A stretch of DNA of 64,000 nucleotides from Neolentinus lepideus HHB14362 ss-1 (taxonomy: Eukaryota > Basidiomycota > Agaricomycetes > Gloeophyllales > Gloeophyllaceae). Position 1 is the first letter of the stretch, and each line of letters begins with the position of its first letter. Where the stretch lies: assembly GCA_001632425.1 (NCBI GenBank), contig KV425574.1:165005-229004 (forward strand), written 5' to 3'. The translations under genes and the position numbers were made by a program. Positions 35,474 to 47,000 of the stretch are shown here, piece after piece. A model generated the notes under the pieces. That model saw nothing but the letters and a program-made list of their open reading frames with translations. It had not been told where the DNA came from and ran no database searches.

Positions 35474-36010
35474 ATGAATGTATCGTCATTATCAGCGTCC
35501 TCGCCGCGGCCGTCAATATCAACGGCCAGGAGGCGCTGGCCGTTTCGTCTTACTGAACCACATATCACAGTTACAATTCACTCCAGCTATGTTCCAAGGC
35601 AAGTAGGCGTGCTATTTATCCACGGTGAGCTAAGAGACGCTGAGCGCTAACCTCCGTTTCCGCACAGCTCGCTATCTTTCCCATTGAGCACCCCTTCGCC
35701 ATCTGCCACGCCTTCCCTAGAGTCCGGGGTGTCAACCACGCCAAGCGGTATCATCACTCGAACGAGCATGCAGAGCTCGGACGGGTCGTCTGCCGTGACT
35801 GTCCCGACGACAATGTGGGTCTGCGGGAGCGCACCAATTACAGAAAGCAATATGTCGTCCGGCTCTGTGTCAGCGTCTGGCACTCAGAGCACGTGTACTA
35901 ACATTACTACCTCACTCCCTTCCTCCACCAGCACCGCCGCGGCGGTGGAAGGTGTCCAGATTGACACAATCGTGTGGGCTGCAGCTGGTCTCTTCGCGGC
36001 GTTATTCTGA
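35474..36010 (+). pseudogene. Ser/Thr-rich GPI-type protein gene, copy 4 (exon 1 decayed)
   Basis: Exon 2 (about 35,670-36,010) is open, with the family body (LSTPSPSATPSLESG, SSTSTAAA, VQIDTIVWAAAGLFAALF). The region matching exon 1 starts at an ATG (35,474), but no frame gives the KVVAVVLSxLA signal peptide followed by the correct join, so the protein is probably not secreted or not made. It lies in tandem, about 730 bp before the intact copy. It may still work if an unrecognised exon 1 exists. Confidence 0.6.
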
Positions 36011-36735
36011 ATCTTGTGAAAAAGCCTTTTCTCAAACATCAAACATACCTGCTAGTCGTTCAAAGGAAAAGACAGTAGATGGAGGAGCCGCGGAAGTACT
36101 GCACACAATATAATGGCATGCATGCTGTACAGTAACTATATTATTGCCAATTGTAGCTATGTAGTTATCACAAGTTCAACTGCCCCTCCAGCGCTAATTT
36201 TTCCGGGGATGACTACAAAGCCCGGTCCCTCTACCACTAAGAAGCTTAAGGGGACGGGAAGCCGAAGTATTGTGGTACGAATGAAACGTTATCATCACAT
36301 ATCGAGTGCGCATGACTTTTCTGACATACACGCCATAACTTTTTCTTCATCATATATTTTGTGCTCAGCTTTTCCTAGCCTTCTACATGAAGTACTCGTA
36401 GCGTGACTAGAAATTTCTATATCGTACTTAGTGTTCATATTACTTGTACCTTTTAGCAAGCTCTGTAGTTGCACATTTTGTATGAATAGCTTCTATTTAC
36501 TGTGTTAAACGGAAGTCGCGTTGCTACGCATGAGTCTCCCTACTCCGACGCACACCAAGCCCTGCGACTGTGACTTGTGGCCTGTGGCCACTTTGTGCAC
36601 AGCCACTGCCGATCTGGATCTTTCTAGCCGTCCCCAAAATAGCCACCCTCCACACGCTCCTCCTGCACAGGAATGGAACGCTAAAATGCCAGCCCCAATG
36701 AGGCCCACCTCTCCGTCACCGCTACCGCCATCACC

Positions 36736-37300
36736 ATGAAGGTCGTCGCCGTCGTTCTCAGCATCCTCGCCGCCGCCGCTGCCCAGACGCTGGTGCCGCC
36801 GCCTGTCTCATCTGGCGGGACCGTTACAATTCACCCTAGCGGTGTCCCAGGGTGAGCAAGGCGTGTTATGCCCGCCGTGAGCAGGGTGAAACGCTGAACC
36901 TCCGTTTTCGCATAGCTCGAGCTCGCTCTCTCTCCCATTGAGCACCCTTTCGATCTCTGTCACTTCTTCCCTGCCTGGAACGTCGACCACCGCTACTGCT
37001 CCCAGTAGTATCACTATTCAAACGAGCGTGCCGGGATCGACCGGGACATCTACCGTGACTGTGTCCGTCCCGACGACGGTATCGGGCAGCGGGAGCGCAT
37101 CAATTCCAGGAGGCACACTATCCTCCGCGTCCATCTCAGCATCGGGTACTACTGTTACCAGCGTCAGCAACGCGCCTTCTCCCACTACCAACATACCGTC
37201 CTCTCCCACCACCAGCACCGCCGCGGCGATGGGAGGTATCCAGATTGATCCAGCCATGTGGGCTGCAGTTGGTGTTGGCCTGCTAGCAGCGCTGTTTTGA
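36736..37300 (+). CDS. Small secreted Ser/Thr-rich protein, GPI-anchor type
   Basis: Exons 36736-36851 and 36916-37300 give 166 residues. The signal peptide is MKVVAVVLSILAAAAAQ. The mature part is almost only Ser, Thr, Val, Gly, Pro and Ala (STVTVSVPTTVSGSGSAS), as expected for heavy O-mannosylation. The C-terminus ends WAAVGVGLLAALF without a charged tail, like a GPI-attachment signal. Likely a cell-wall or cell-surface protein; no enzymatic domain. It is the only one of four family members in the window with both exons in frame. The upstream region has the TGTGACTTGTGGCCTGTGG variant of the shared element (36,569-36,587). Confidence 0.85.
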
Positions 37301-37547
37301 ATCTTGTAAAGAAAACTCTACTCGATCAATAAGTACTTGTTAACGGCCAGCCCGAGCCCATGCGAGGAAAAAGACTAGTACTGTCAATAACGAAAGTGCA
37401 TATAGTACAGCATGTGTGTTGTACAGTAACTGCATTTATATCCATCGTAGCCAATCATTAGGAATTGCTTTGCGTTCACGAAGCAGCGCCCTCAACCTGG
37501 GTGACAGCGCGATATTATAGTATTGTAAAGAAAAGAGCAGAACGAAG
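37301..37547. other. 3' flank shared by the Ser/Thr-rich copies
   Basis: Non-coding sequence conserved with 1,075-1,343 (reversed) and 43,748-43,975, including CTCGATCAATAAG and AGCCAATCATTAG(G/A)AAT. Confidence 0.7.
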
Positions 37548-38798
37548 AACTAATGTGGAATGCAATCCCCAACTTGAACAATGGCAGGGGATCATGATAG
37601 CACGACGGCCCGGCGACAGGCGCATGTCCGCCTTCTCCCTAGCGCTCATCCTATCCTCTTCCAATTGTGAACCGGGGGTGTGCGCTAGGTTGATGGTGGA
37701 TGATCTTCTAGGAATGCATTCCACCGTCGTTGGTCGTCACGTTCATGATTCGCGCCGGAGGGCTATGTTGTACAGGCGGCGACATCCTTGCGTGAGTTAC
37801 TCTGGCCATAGGTTGTTTTTGTCTGAACGCCGCTAGTTTTCTAGAATGGAAATCGGTGGATCGGGCGTGCAAGTACGGAACTGAGTGTACCCGTCGTTGT
37901 GTAAAGATATCGGATGTTAAGCTAATACGTGCTACAAAGTGCAGTTGTTAGGCCAAGGAAGCCTCAGCGGCCAGCGGGTTGCAGACGTGCTCTAGCGATT
38001 CATCATCATCAACCATCCATAGAGAAGGAGTGCCTACTATACACAAAAGCCCATGAACGATGAGCTAATGTCGGACGGTGTCTTAGAGTTTGCTGGTTCT
38101 TGGACTGAAACGACAGAGGTCAGCGCTCAGCGGCTGTATTCGAAGCACCGTCTCACCGGTAAGATGGTGCCCCGAACACCGTTACAAGACAAGCTATATG
38201 TCCTAGCAGAGCTCTTTTGTCAATGCCATGTCGAAGTCAATGATAACGACCGTGCCATTGGGACGGAGGGCGACGTTTCAGATTCAGAGATACAAGTTTT
38301 CGTGTAGTACATCGATCCGTGCACGTATTCGGCAGTCAGCACGACTTCTTCGGCAACGGGCACAAGTATCTGAGGTGCGGTCTCTCCTTCTTTATGTGGC
38401 AGCGAAGGCTATTACAAAACGTCCTCTTTGCGCCGAATTCTTGCCGTATCAAAGGCGGTCATGACCATCGCGCGCAAGTTGTCGGGCCAAACGAACGAGT
38501 ATTGTGCTGGAAAAGGTCGCGATACAAGATGTCTGTACCATGCACATGTTCAGTGGCCAGTAGAGTTTCTTCATCGACAATAAACACAGGCATTGAAGAC
38601 ATCGAGCCAAATAGCTTCAGGGATCAGCTACACAGACAACCGAATTCTAGCTTGGGAGGACAGCACAGTACATGAGGCAGAGTAGAGGGTACAGAGATGA
38701 AATACAGAGGGGGTGTCCGACGGGTATAACCAAATGCAGGGTGTTATGACAATGTCATATTGCACACTCCAATGTTCCCAGACGTAGACATCCATGGT
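37548..38798. pseudogene. Inverted copy of the decayed kinase remnants at 5,550-6,860
   Basis: Read on the minus strand, 38,150-38,640 contains the same two broken HGxxVLH loops and IDFDMAL segment as 5,750-6,180. 37,548-38,150 matches the non-coding tail 6,181-6,860. Small indels differ between the copies. No open gene. Confidence 0.7.
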
Positions 38799-39912
38799 TC
38801 ACGCAATGAACGATGGAACACCAATCAATTTATCTGGAAGCTAGGGTAGACTCGTGTTAAAGGGAAGGAGGTGGTAATAACGAAGGAAACTCACCAAGCA
38901 CCCGAAATACCTGTCCCAACAAATTTCCTTTTCCCACTTCAACGAAAGCCGATTCACATTTTCATGTGGCCATGTCCGCGCCAAACCAAAATCGATGATG
39001 ACGACCCTGCCGTCGGCGTGGACAAGGTGGTTTCGACCATACAGATCAGAGTGTAGAACACCTGCGCCGTGTACGTGTTCCAAGGCTAGCATAGCATTCG
39101 CAGCAACAGGAACCGTGATATTTCGTGAGTCCAACTGAACGGCGTCAGGTATAAATTCGATTAAGAGCGCGAAGGCAGGTTTGGGGTCCGATGCGTAAGA
39201 CTTTAGCCAGGCAGGCTCGTCCGGGATGCGCAACTTGAACCAGCCGTGACAGATCGGGGCAAATCCGGCGGAGCAGACCCCATAATGTAACAAGCTTTCA
39301 TATGCTTGCTTCTCCCTAGTGAAAGTTCGTGCTCCGAGACAACCATGTCCATCCGTCGAGCGGAACTTAGGCGAAGTCATCATTCCAGTCACAATTTGTC
39401 CATAGGAGGAAACGTACCACTTTCAATATGTATACCTGGCCCTTGTACCTTACTTTGAATACTGAGCTCACATGCGCATATTCATCATCCTCCTCTCGGC
39501 CACCATCACACACAACCTCCACACAACTCAGCTCCTCAGGCAAAATATGTAGTCGTTTCAACTTCGGCGGTAGCGCCACAGGTAAAGGCAGATGGTGGAT
39601 CAATGGATCTGGCTGTTTGTAGTCCTTCCAGATCGGGTCATAAGGATTGCGCCCATATACATTCGCATCCCACAGAGGATTGCGATGTTTCTTATCCCAG
39701 AATGCACGAGCAGATGCGAGCACCTCGGGCTTAGTATAGCGAGGATCTGGCACAGAACGCACAACGTAAATGCTGGCGTCGACGCGCTGTTTCTTGCGTG
39801 GCCGCGTGACTTTCTTTAGCGGAGGGATACAGATCGATGTCGACAGTGAGCGCTTTCTAGAGGACGTGTAAGAAGACGGAGACACTGCTGTCTTGGTGGA
39901 ACGCACGGCCAT
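38799..39912 (-). CDS. Kinase-like protein, locus C
   Basis: Exons 39418-39912, 38895-39365 and 38799-38840 give 335 residues, the same exon sizes as locus A. The first intron is one base longer than in A, so unlike A it cannot be read through. Lys164, Asp272 and Asn277 and DFG 290-292 are kept; the loop reads HSDLYGRN instead of HNDLYGRN. By eye about 20-25 residues differ from A, spread over both lobes. The open frame after duplication suggests the protein is used. Divergent partner: nuclease-like stub at 40,248. Confidence 0.85.
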
Positions 39913-40011
39913 GATGAACAATGTGGTAGGACAAAACCACAACTTCGCGTACGCAGATCGCGTGATCTTGATTGAAAGTCCGACACCAGCGTGGTATGCC
40001 ACCGTGACAGT

Positions 40012-40022
40012 CACAAGCCACA
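40012..40022 (-). promoter_or_regulatory. TGTGGCTTGTG element upstream of kinase C
   Basis: Exact copy of the element, about 100 bp before the kinase C ATG, at the position equivalent to 4,320-4,330 in locus A. Confidence 0.45.
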
Positions 40023-40247
40023 AGTTGTGGTTTGTGATTGGCCACGCGGGAACATGCACATCACTCTCTATTTGAGATGAAGATGAACTACATGTATCTT
40101 AAATCTTTCTTTATTTGCCCGTTCATCCGCCTTGTGTAAAGTTTCTTTCGGACTCTTCCAGCTTAACAGAGGGTAACGAGCACGGGACAGGACTCTGACC
40201 ATCGAATACACTTCTAATCCAGAATGTGCTTCATCTTAGTAGATCAC

Positions 40248-40355
40248 ATGGCTCAGCCATTGCTCTGGCCTATCCTCTTAGAACTCTTGACTCGAACCGA
40301 GTTGCAAGCGCTACGATGGCCAATCCGCAAACCATGCATGAACACGCAAAAATAA
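40248..40355 (+). pseudogene. Nuclease-like N-terminal stub, locus C
   Basis: ATG 40,248 opens MAQPLLWPILLELL and TRTELQAL, matching the start of the broken gene at 4,088. It stops after 35 codons (TAA 40,353-40,355), where similarity to locus A ends. All catalytic-region blocks are absent. Divergent from kinase C, with about 335 bp between ATGs. Confidence 0.75.
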
Positions 40356-40698
40356 GAGATGGATTAATGTGCATGTGCCGGCATTTCGTGTAATTTGTAA
40401 TGGAAGGAGAAGTTTGCAGATATGTTGGTTTCCGCAGAAACATTTGGGCGCAGCATCGAGCTCACAGACCTAAGAAATACGTGGATCACATGGCGTAATC
40501 CACTAGTGTACTCGCAAGCCACATAAAATCCTCATTAGATAACGTCAGCATCAGTACAAGACACCTCAGTACCAATGAGAGACCATACCAGTGGCACTTC
40601 CTCAACGTGCGTATTCATCATACGAAATCACAGCTTATTGCAGGCTTTGTATATGACGCAGTCCTGTCATTGATTACATGGTATCGATGATATGAGGT
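40356..40698. other. Spacer, no gene recognised
   Basis: No supported feature between the nuclease stub and the cysteine-rich gene pair. Confidence 0.35.
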
Positions 40699-41011
40699 TT
40701 AGTTCCAGCAGTAAGCACCGCCAATGCCCTTGGATTGGCAACATTGAATGAACTCGCCGCTATTAATGGCATTGACAGAGCTGGTGCACTTGTTCCCAAT
40801 CCCCAATGTCAGAAGAACAACAGTAATAGAGATAAGAGTTAAATACCTGATGGTTTGGTCCTGGGTAATAGACCAGATTGGTGCCCTGGTCATCACAACA
40901 CTCTGCCGTGAGCTCGTTGTACTGGCCGTTCGAGTCCTGACACTTGCAGTTGTGACCTGCAAGCGCGCTGGGATAAACAGCCATCCACTCAATCACGCCC
41001 GCGCCCAGCAT
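40699..41011 (-). pseudogene. Small cysteine-rich protein gene, copy without signal peptide
   Basis: Two exons match the plus-strand gene next to it: SALAGHNCKCQDSNGQYNEL, AECCDDQGT and YYPGPNHQ, then after an intron CTSSVNAINSGEFIQCCQ and GGAYCWN to the stop at 40,699. Upstream only a short non-hydrophobic leader (MLGAGVIEWMAVYPS) can be read, so the secretion signal seems lost. It is head-to-head with the other copy, with about 80 bp between them. It could be functional if an upstream exon exists that I did not see. Confidence 0.55.
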
Positions 41012-41093
41012 AAAAGGCGAGTAATCTAGTCTTAAGTTTTCTCGTTAACCAAGAACCTAAATCCAATCAGACTTCCTTGCTTGAATCACGAGC

Positions 41094-41466
41094 ATGCGCA
41101 CCTTTGTTGCTTTCACTCTAATATCTGCGCTCTTCGCCGCAAGACAAGTATCGAGTTATCGACGAGTCATCCAACTTCGACTAACTAACCCGTTTTGCAG
41201 CGCGTTCACTGGTCACAATTGCAAGTGCCAGGACAGCAACGGCCAGTACAATGCACTGACGGAGTACTGCTGCAACCAGCAGAACACCTTCACCGACATC
41301 TACTGCCCTGGCCCTAACCACCAGGTATGTGCACTTGCAGGACACAAGAAGTTCTAAAACTGATGATACTCTTTAGTGCACGAGCCCAGGCAATGAGATC
41401 GACAGCGGTGCATTTGTTCGCTGCTGCCAAGGTCAAGGTGTCGGCGGTGCTTATTGTTGGAACTAA
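41094..41466 (+). CDS. Small secreted cysteine-rich protein
   Basis: Starts MRTFVAFTLISALFAAR (signal peptide). The mature part has the pattern C-x-C, CC, C, C, CC, C (GHNCKCQDSNG, EYCCNQQ, IYCPGPNHQ, then CTSPGN, VRCCQ and AYCWN). The cysteine spacing is hydrophobin-like but not a match to either class, so I leave the family open. The exon 1 border is odd. A branch-point-like CTAAC and TTTTGCAG precede SAFTGHN, but the only frame-correct donor position reads ACAAGT, not GT. Translation also runs through this stretch in frame. The second intron (about 41,325-41,375) is normal. The stop is at 41,464-41,466. Confidence 0.65.
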
Positions 41467-41723
41467 GGGGTGAATATGCTGAACACAGATAGCACCTCGT
41501 GTAACACCGTGCCAATATTCGTTGTTGGGTCTGAGTATTGTCTATTGCGAGCCATCGACCGGATTTTCTAGTTGGACACCATCACACGGAAACACCTAAC
41601 ACAATCAGAGACACATTTAAGGCAATAAAAAGACCAGCATATTCATGATCGAGGCTTTGTCCTACTGAGACTTGATGTTCAAAAGTTCCGAAGTACCTAA
41701 CGACGCATAGGTCAGATTATCGA

Positions 41724-43235
41724 CTAAGACTCTACCGATCGTTTCACACCTGCTTCGAGCTCCTCTTGAGCGTACTTCACACGATACCGTTTGCTACACC
41801 TCTTGCAGTTGTCATTTCCGTAGCAGCTTTTGCACACCTGAATCGGACCATGCTTGCCACAAGTACGGCTGCTTCTGCAGAGTTTGCAGAACGCGTTTCG
41901 GCACCCATCGCAGTCCTTCACGTTCATCCCCTCAATGCAGCGAGCACAGAATCTGCGATACCAGCCATTACCATGCCCGTCACAGCCGGACATGGCGAAC
42001 CGCACGGCTGGATGCCCATCTACAGTCTCCAGCACGTCATCGTCCTCGCTGTATCCATTGTCCTTGTCGTCCTCGTCGTATTCCCTGACACGATAGTTCT
42101 TGAGGTCGCGCGTTATCGTGTTATCATCGAAACCCAGACAGTTGTAGCACGACTCGATCCTGCCGCACCGGCAGCGGGTGCGGTAGTCCAGGTTGCACAG
42201 CTGCCTCTTACGGCATGTTGGACAGATCGGCTGCGTGTCCTTGCAAAAGCTGCAGTACCATTCCTCGGGATGGTCGGGACATTCGCTGCCGTACTGGACG
42301 CACTCTTCGCAGAAGCGCTGCAGCGGGAATGCGTACCTGTTTGACTTGCAGTAATTGTTCTCGCACATGTATGTTGCCGATGAGTCGATGTATTTGCACA
42401 GAATACATGTCACAATCTTCGGCGGGTGTGATGACCTTTGACTGCCCCTTGGCACCAAATGAGATACTTGCTGGCATGGAATACTTCGCAGGTCGGACAC
42501 TGTCCCATCGGCCGGTCTTTCCAGCTGCCAGTGGTCCGACAACTAAAACAGACCAGATCAAAATGCAACGGTGGGCGCTCTAACTGGTCGGTGCCCTGGC
42601 CAGGGCAACCGCTCCGAGGGCAAGACACGATTGCGCACATGGAGCAATGGGCGAGCACAGTTCTGCACGTTGGACACAATCCTGTGAATCCATCGTCTTC
42701 GGGACACTTGCACTTAAAACCGGTAAGTTTTAGAAGACGCTGCTTGTAAGAAATTTGGGCATCCTTATCTTGCTTCTGGTGCTCCTCCTCCAGCTCCCGC
42801 TGTCTCTGAACTCGAGCTTGCCTTTCTACCTCGAATTTCACCTCAGTTTCCTTCTTCGCATCCTCTCGTTGTGGTATCTCCCGCACCCAAGCTTCCACAT
42901 CACGCAGAAGGTTGCGACAGTCCTCCGACAATGGCACAGACTCAATGGATGAGTCAGGTTGGCACAGACTGACGTAGCTGCGAATAATATCGACAGAGTA
43001 TTTTGCATAGTTTGCTGGTTCATCCAGCGACGGTGCCTCCAGCAAAGTGAGAGCAATAGCTTCGGGGGGAGCCATCTACCCGAGGGGTGTATGCGACTTG
43101 GACCATGTGTGACTTGGGCGAAAGCTTGGTTACCACCACACCACCAACTTCACGCCAGACCATCTTCGCGCATTCAACAGCTTTCTCCCTCAGGTGATAG
43201 GGTAATGGACCCCAGAGTTGCTGCCAGGAAGACAT
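41724..43235 (-). CDS. Cysteine-rich zinc-binding protein, function unknown
   Basis: At least two coding exons. The N-terminal part (from MSSWQQLWGPL at 43,235, or MAPPEA at 43,075; the join is unresolved) leads to SLCQPDSSIESVPLSED, a charged coiled-coil-like stretch (EVKFEVERQARVQRQREL) and many CxxC pairs: FKCKCPEDD, GLCPTCRTVLAHCSMC, CFSC and QCPTCEVF. The C-terminal exon (to 41,724) has CILCKYID, WYCSFCKD, PICPTCRKRQLC, RCRCGRIESCYNCLG, CDGCRNAFCKLC and CKSCYGNDNCKRC. This suggests several zinc knuckles or RING-like folds. No catalytic signature was recognised, and I do not assign a role. Confidence 0.65.
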
Positions 43236-43399
43236 TTTGCACGTCCAGATGAGAATAACTTAAGGTCGACGTTAAGACTTGGTAATGAGATCGAACGGAA
43301 GTTGGACACAAAATAAGTAAGGTGGCCATGCCTTTCTATCTGCAAGATCTGTGGATCGCGAAAAGGTTCTGGATGCAGCGGCTCTTGATAAAGAGGGCC

Positions 43400-43747
43400 T
43401 AAGCGCCCGGCAAGCGGAACCAAGCTGTTTTCGCACATTCCCGTTGATCACGCTTTCGCCCTCTGTCACGCCTTCCCTGCGTCGATCACGCGCCAAGCAG
43501 TATTCGAATGCATGCAGAGCTCGACCGGGATGTCTACCGTGACCAGCTAGTGTCTGTCCCGACGACAGTAGTGTCGGGCAGCGGGAGCGCATCAATTCCA
43601 GGAGGTAATACACTGTCCATCTCAGCATCTTCTCCCACTACCAGCATCCCGTCCTCTACCAGCACCGCCGCGGCGCTGAGAGACGTTCAGATTGATCCAG
43701 CAGTGTGGGCTGCAGCTGGTGCTGGTCTATTAGCGGCGCTGTTTTGA
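43400..43747 (+). pseudogene. Ser/Thr-rich gene, copy 3 (N-terminus lost)
   Basis: The C-terminal body is recognisable (VSVPTTVVSGSGSAS, IPSSTSTAAA, VQIDPAVWAAAGAGLLAALF, stop 43,745-43,747). Exon 1, the signal peptide and much of the repeat body are missing or out of frame. It lies tail-to-tail with the SNF2 gene, the same arrangement as the fragment pair at 311-1,891. Confidence 0.7.
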
Positions 43748-44008
43748 AAACTCTCCTCGATCAATAAGCACTTGGCGAGCCCCATGCGAAGAAAAAGACC
43801 CTGAATAATGGAAGAGTATATAGCGCATACAGTATGTGTGTTGTACTGTATTTATACCGATCGTAGCCAATCATTAGAAATCGCTTCGCGTTCGTGAAGC
43901 AGCGTCCTCGACCTAGTCGACGGCGCAATATTATAGTACTATAAAGAAAAGGGCGGGACGAGGAAACCAGTGCGAATGGCGGGTCTAATTAGATCTGATG
44001 CCGAATAG

Positions 44009-47000
44009 CTAGGCGATCACCAGCGCATTAGCGAAAGAGTCTTCACGCAGCGTAGAGGAACCTACGTTGACAATGTCCTTTACGCTCAACTTGTGCAAGT
44101 TACCGGTCCCCTCTCCAAGGGCAGCGTTCGCCAAATCTACCGACATATATCAGCCACTCCTACTCGCTACTCGCAGATATTCCATCATCCAGCGTACCTG
44201 TCTTCAAAGCTTGCAGCTTGAGCATCCTACACGAAATTCAGGTTCATCAGTCCGCGCCGAACCAGCCAAGACTACAAGGCTCACCGCTCCTCAATCGTGT
44301 CCTTGACAATCAGCCGCTTCACAAACACCTCCTTCTCCTGGCCCAATCGATGCACGCGGTCGTACGCCTGCGACTCGGTGGCAAAGTTCCACGACAAGTC
44401 CATACTACCACCCTCGTCAGCTCATCCACTCTCAGAACTCAAAGACATAAGAGAACACACTTGACAACCCGGTTAGCAGAAACCAAGTTTAGCCCAACGC
44501 CACCGCATTTCGTGCTGTCAAAGCGGGAATTAGCTGCAATACCAACAGAGCTTGAGACTCGCCGACCTGATAAGCATCACTTTCGGCCCGCCGTTCTTCT
44601 TAAACGTGCTCAACGATTTCTCGCGAGACTCTCGATCCATCTTCCCGTCATACCGAAGCGACCGGATGCCGTACCGGTTGAAGACCATCTCTACTAGGTC
44701 GAGCATGGAGGTCCCTGATGTTGCAATGATAGGGGAGTCAGTTCATGCTGGAGAGGGAGAAGGGAAGAAAGTTTACATTGCGAATAGCAGATCGTCTTGT
44801 CACCAGCGATCTCAGCCTCCTTCAGCTGCTCCACAAGTGCTAGCATCTTTGTGCTCGGCTCAACGTTAGAATCTCCTCTCGCCCACGTATCAATGAGCGA
44901 TTGCGAGATTGGTGTGTCGTCCTCATCGTCGCTGTCATCTCCAGCCTTAGCCTTCTTGCCCTTATCAGGGACTTCACGTCCAACGTCCGAATCATCCTTT
45001 AACCAATCATGAGGTTACACTATCCCAGTCTACGTCAGCGACTTTACGCACCTCCTTCTTCTTCGGCGACAACCGCGACGCAATCAGGGTCGATACATCC
45101 GGCAAGTCATCGTCCGACTCGTCCAGCTCCAGGTCAATAACGCTCGGCCCCGGCTCAGGCGACGCCTTACGCGCCTGCTTCTTCCTACGCGCGTCCCTCT
45201 GCTCGCGCTGGATCTTCTCCATCTCCTCCGGCGTCGGCTCGAATGCGGAGGAGCGGAACATATTGTCGTTCATATCACACATCTTCTTGCATGTAGGACA
45301 GGGGCGCCAGCCCTTGGCCACTGCTACTTCGTATTCTTTTTCCGCTTTGAGGTTCTCCGCTTCGTCGCCTTCCCCGCTGTTCATGATGCATCAACTCCGT
45401 CACTGGCTGCAAGCAGTTGGGATATAGTACGTGTACGTACAAGTGGCCATCATGAGCAATTGGAGCGGTTCTCAAGCCCAACGCACAGTCTGGCGACAGA
45501 CATGGCTCAATAAAAATCACTGCGAGAGAATTATGCGCCTTACCGAAACAGATTTGATGCTTGCAAGTTAACACCCTTCCACTATCATTTGTGTACACTA
45601 CAGTGCCCATCAATGGCCAACGACTTGCGCCGAGGGAAGTTTACGTACAGTCGCCGCAAACGGGACAAAACGTTTCAGGTACATCATCTTCGTCTTCAAA
45701 ATCGAGGGCCATCATACGGGCTCGGGCCATAAAGCTGAGGTGCTATGTCAGGTGCAGATCAGATTCCAGCCAGATGATGTCTTACCCTTTCTTGAGCTGC
45801 AGATAGCGATGTTCCTTTAGTAATTGAATCTCAGTAAGTGCAAAAGAACAAACCTCATTAACCCAAGCATGTCCCATCAACTGCATCGCACGAGCCCTTT
45901 CCTTGTCCACGTCGCTAGCTACCAGCAACGTCGGGTCCGAGTAGGGCTTCGCTAGACTCTGCAGAATAATTTCCAGTGTGAGCAAGCATAGAAACTATTT
46001 TAAAAATGATTCTTCACGTACAAGGATGAGATGCGGGTGACAGCAGAGCTGCCGCAAACGGAGAATGAGGGCCTATGGAAAGTCCATCAATCTCAAGCTT
46101 GCCACAGGTCCGGCAAGAAGTGGACTGACAAGGATATAATGGTGACTAAACGATGGGAAAGCAATTCGTCAGACATGATATAGAGCCAATTATAAACAAA
46201 TGAGCGCACTTCTTCAAAATCGTCCCCTCCCTATAAAGCTTACTGATCGTGAACGCCACCCTCTTCTCGAATGAATCATAGAGCTATGGTGCAATCCGTT
46301 AGTATCGAAGCGCGAGCGTGAGCTCGAGAAGTGAAGCCCACATCCCGCTCTTCAGAAGAGAATTCAAGCTCGACGACGTCGACGTTCTTCTTGGGCAGTT
46401 GCAGGAGTGGTTCTCCTTCCTGTTGGAATGGCAAGGAGAAAGTTCAAATAGGGGATAAGGAGGGGCTCACGAGTTCAGCGTCTTTGGTTCGCCGGAGGAG
46501 GATTGGCTTCAGGACTTCTTGTGCACGCAGTCCTATACAGCACAAAAATATAGTAAGACTACAGATGATGATGGAAAGGGAAAGGCTTACCGGCAAGGAC
46601 GGCATCTTCCAGTTGGACTCTAGCCTGTCAAAAACTAATTTAAGGATATGCGAATGAGGGGTCCAGAGTAAACATGCAATGTATTCGTTGAAGTCCTTCC
46701 AATCGTTCCACGGTCGGAACCGACCAAATCGTATGAGACCGTAAATATCCGCCCTACAGTGCATGAAACGAACTCAGCACGTATCAGGATCGGTAAAAAT
46801 TTCACGCACAAAGAGTTAGTCACAGGAGTGCCGGTAAGCATCCACCGGTACCTCGACCGCAGCAATGCAACACTCTTGCTCGACCGGGTAGTCCTGCAGA
46901 TATTATATCACCTCCGGAAGCGAGACCGCATGGAAAGGACCCAGTCGCGCACCTATTCCGAATAAACTGAGCCTCATCGAGGATGACCCTGTACCACTGC

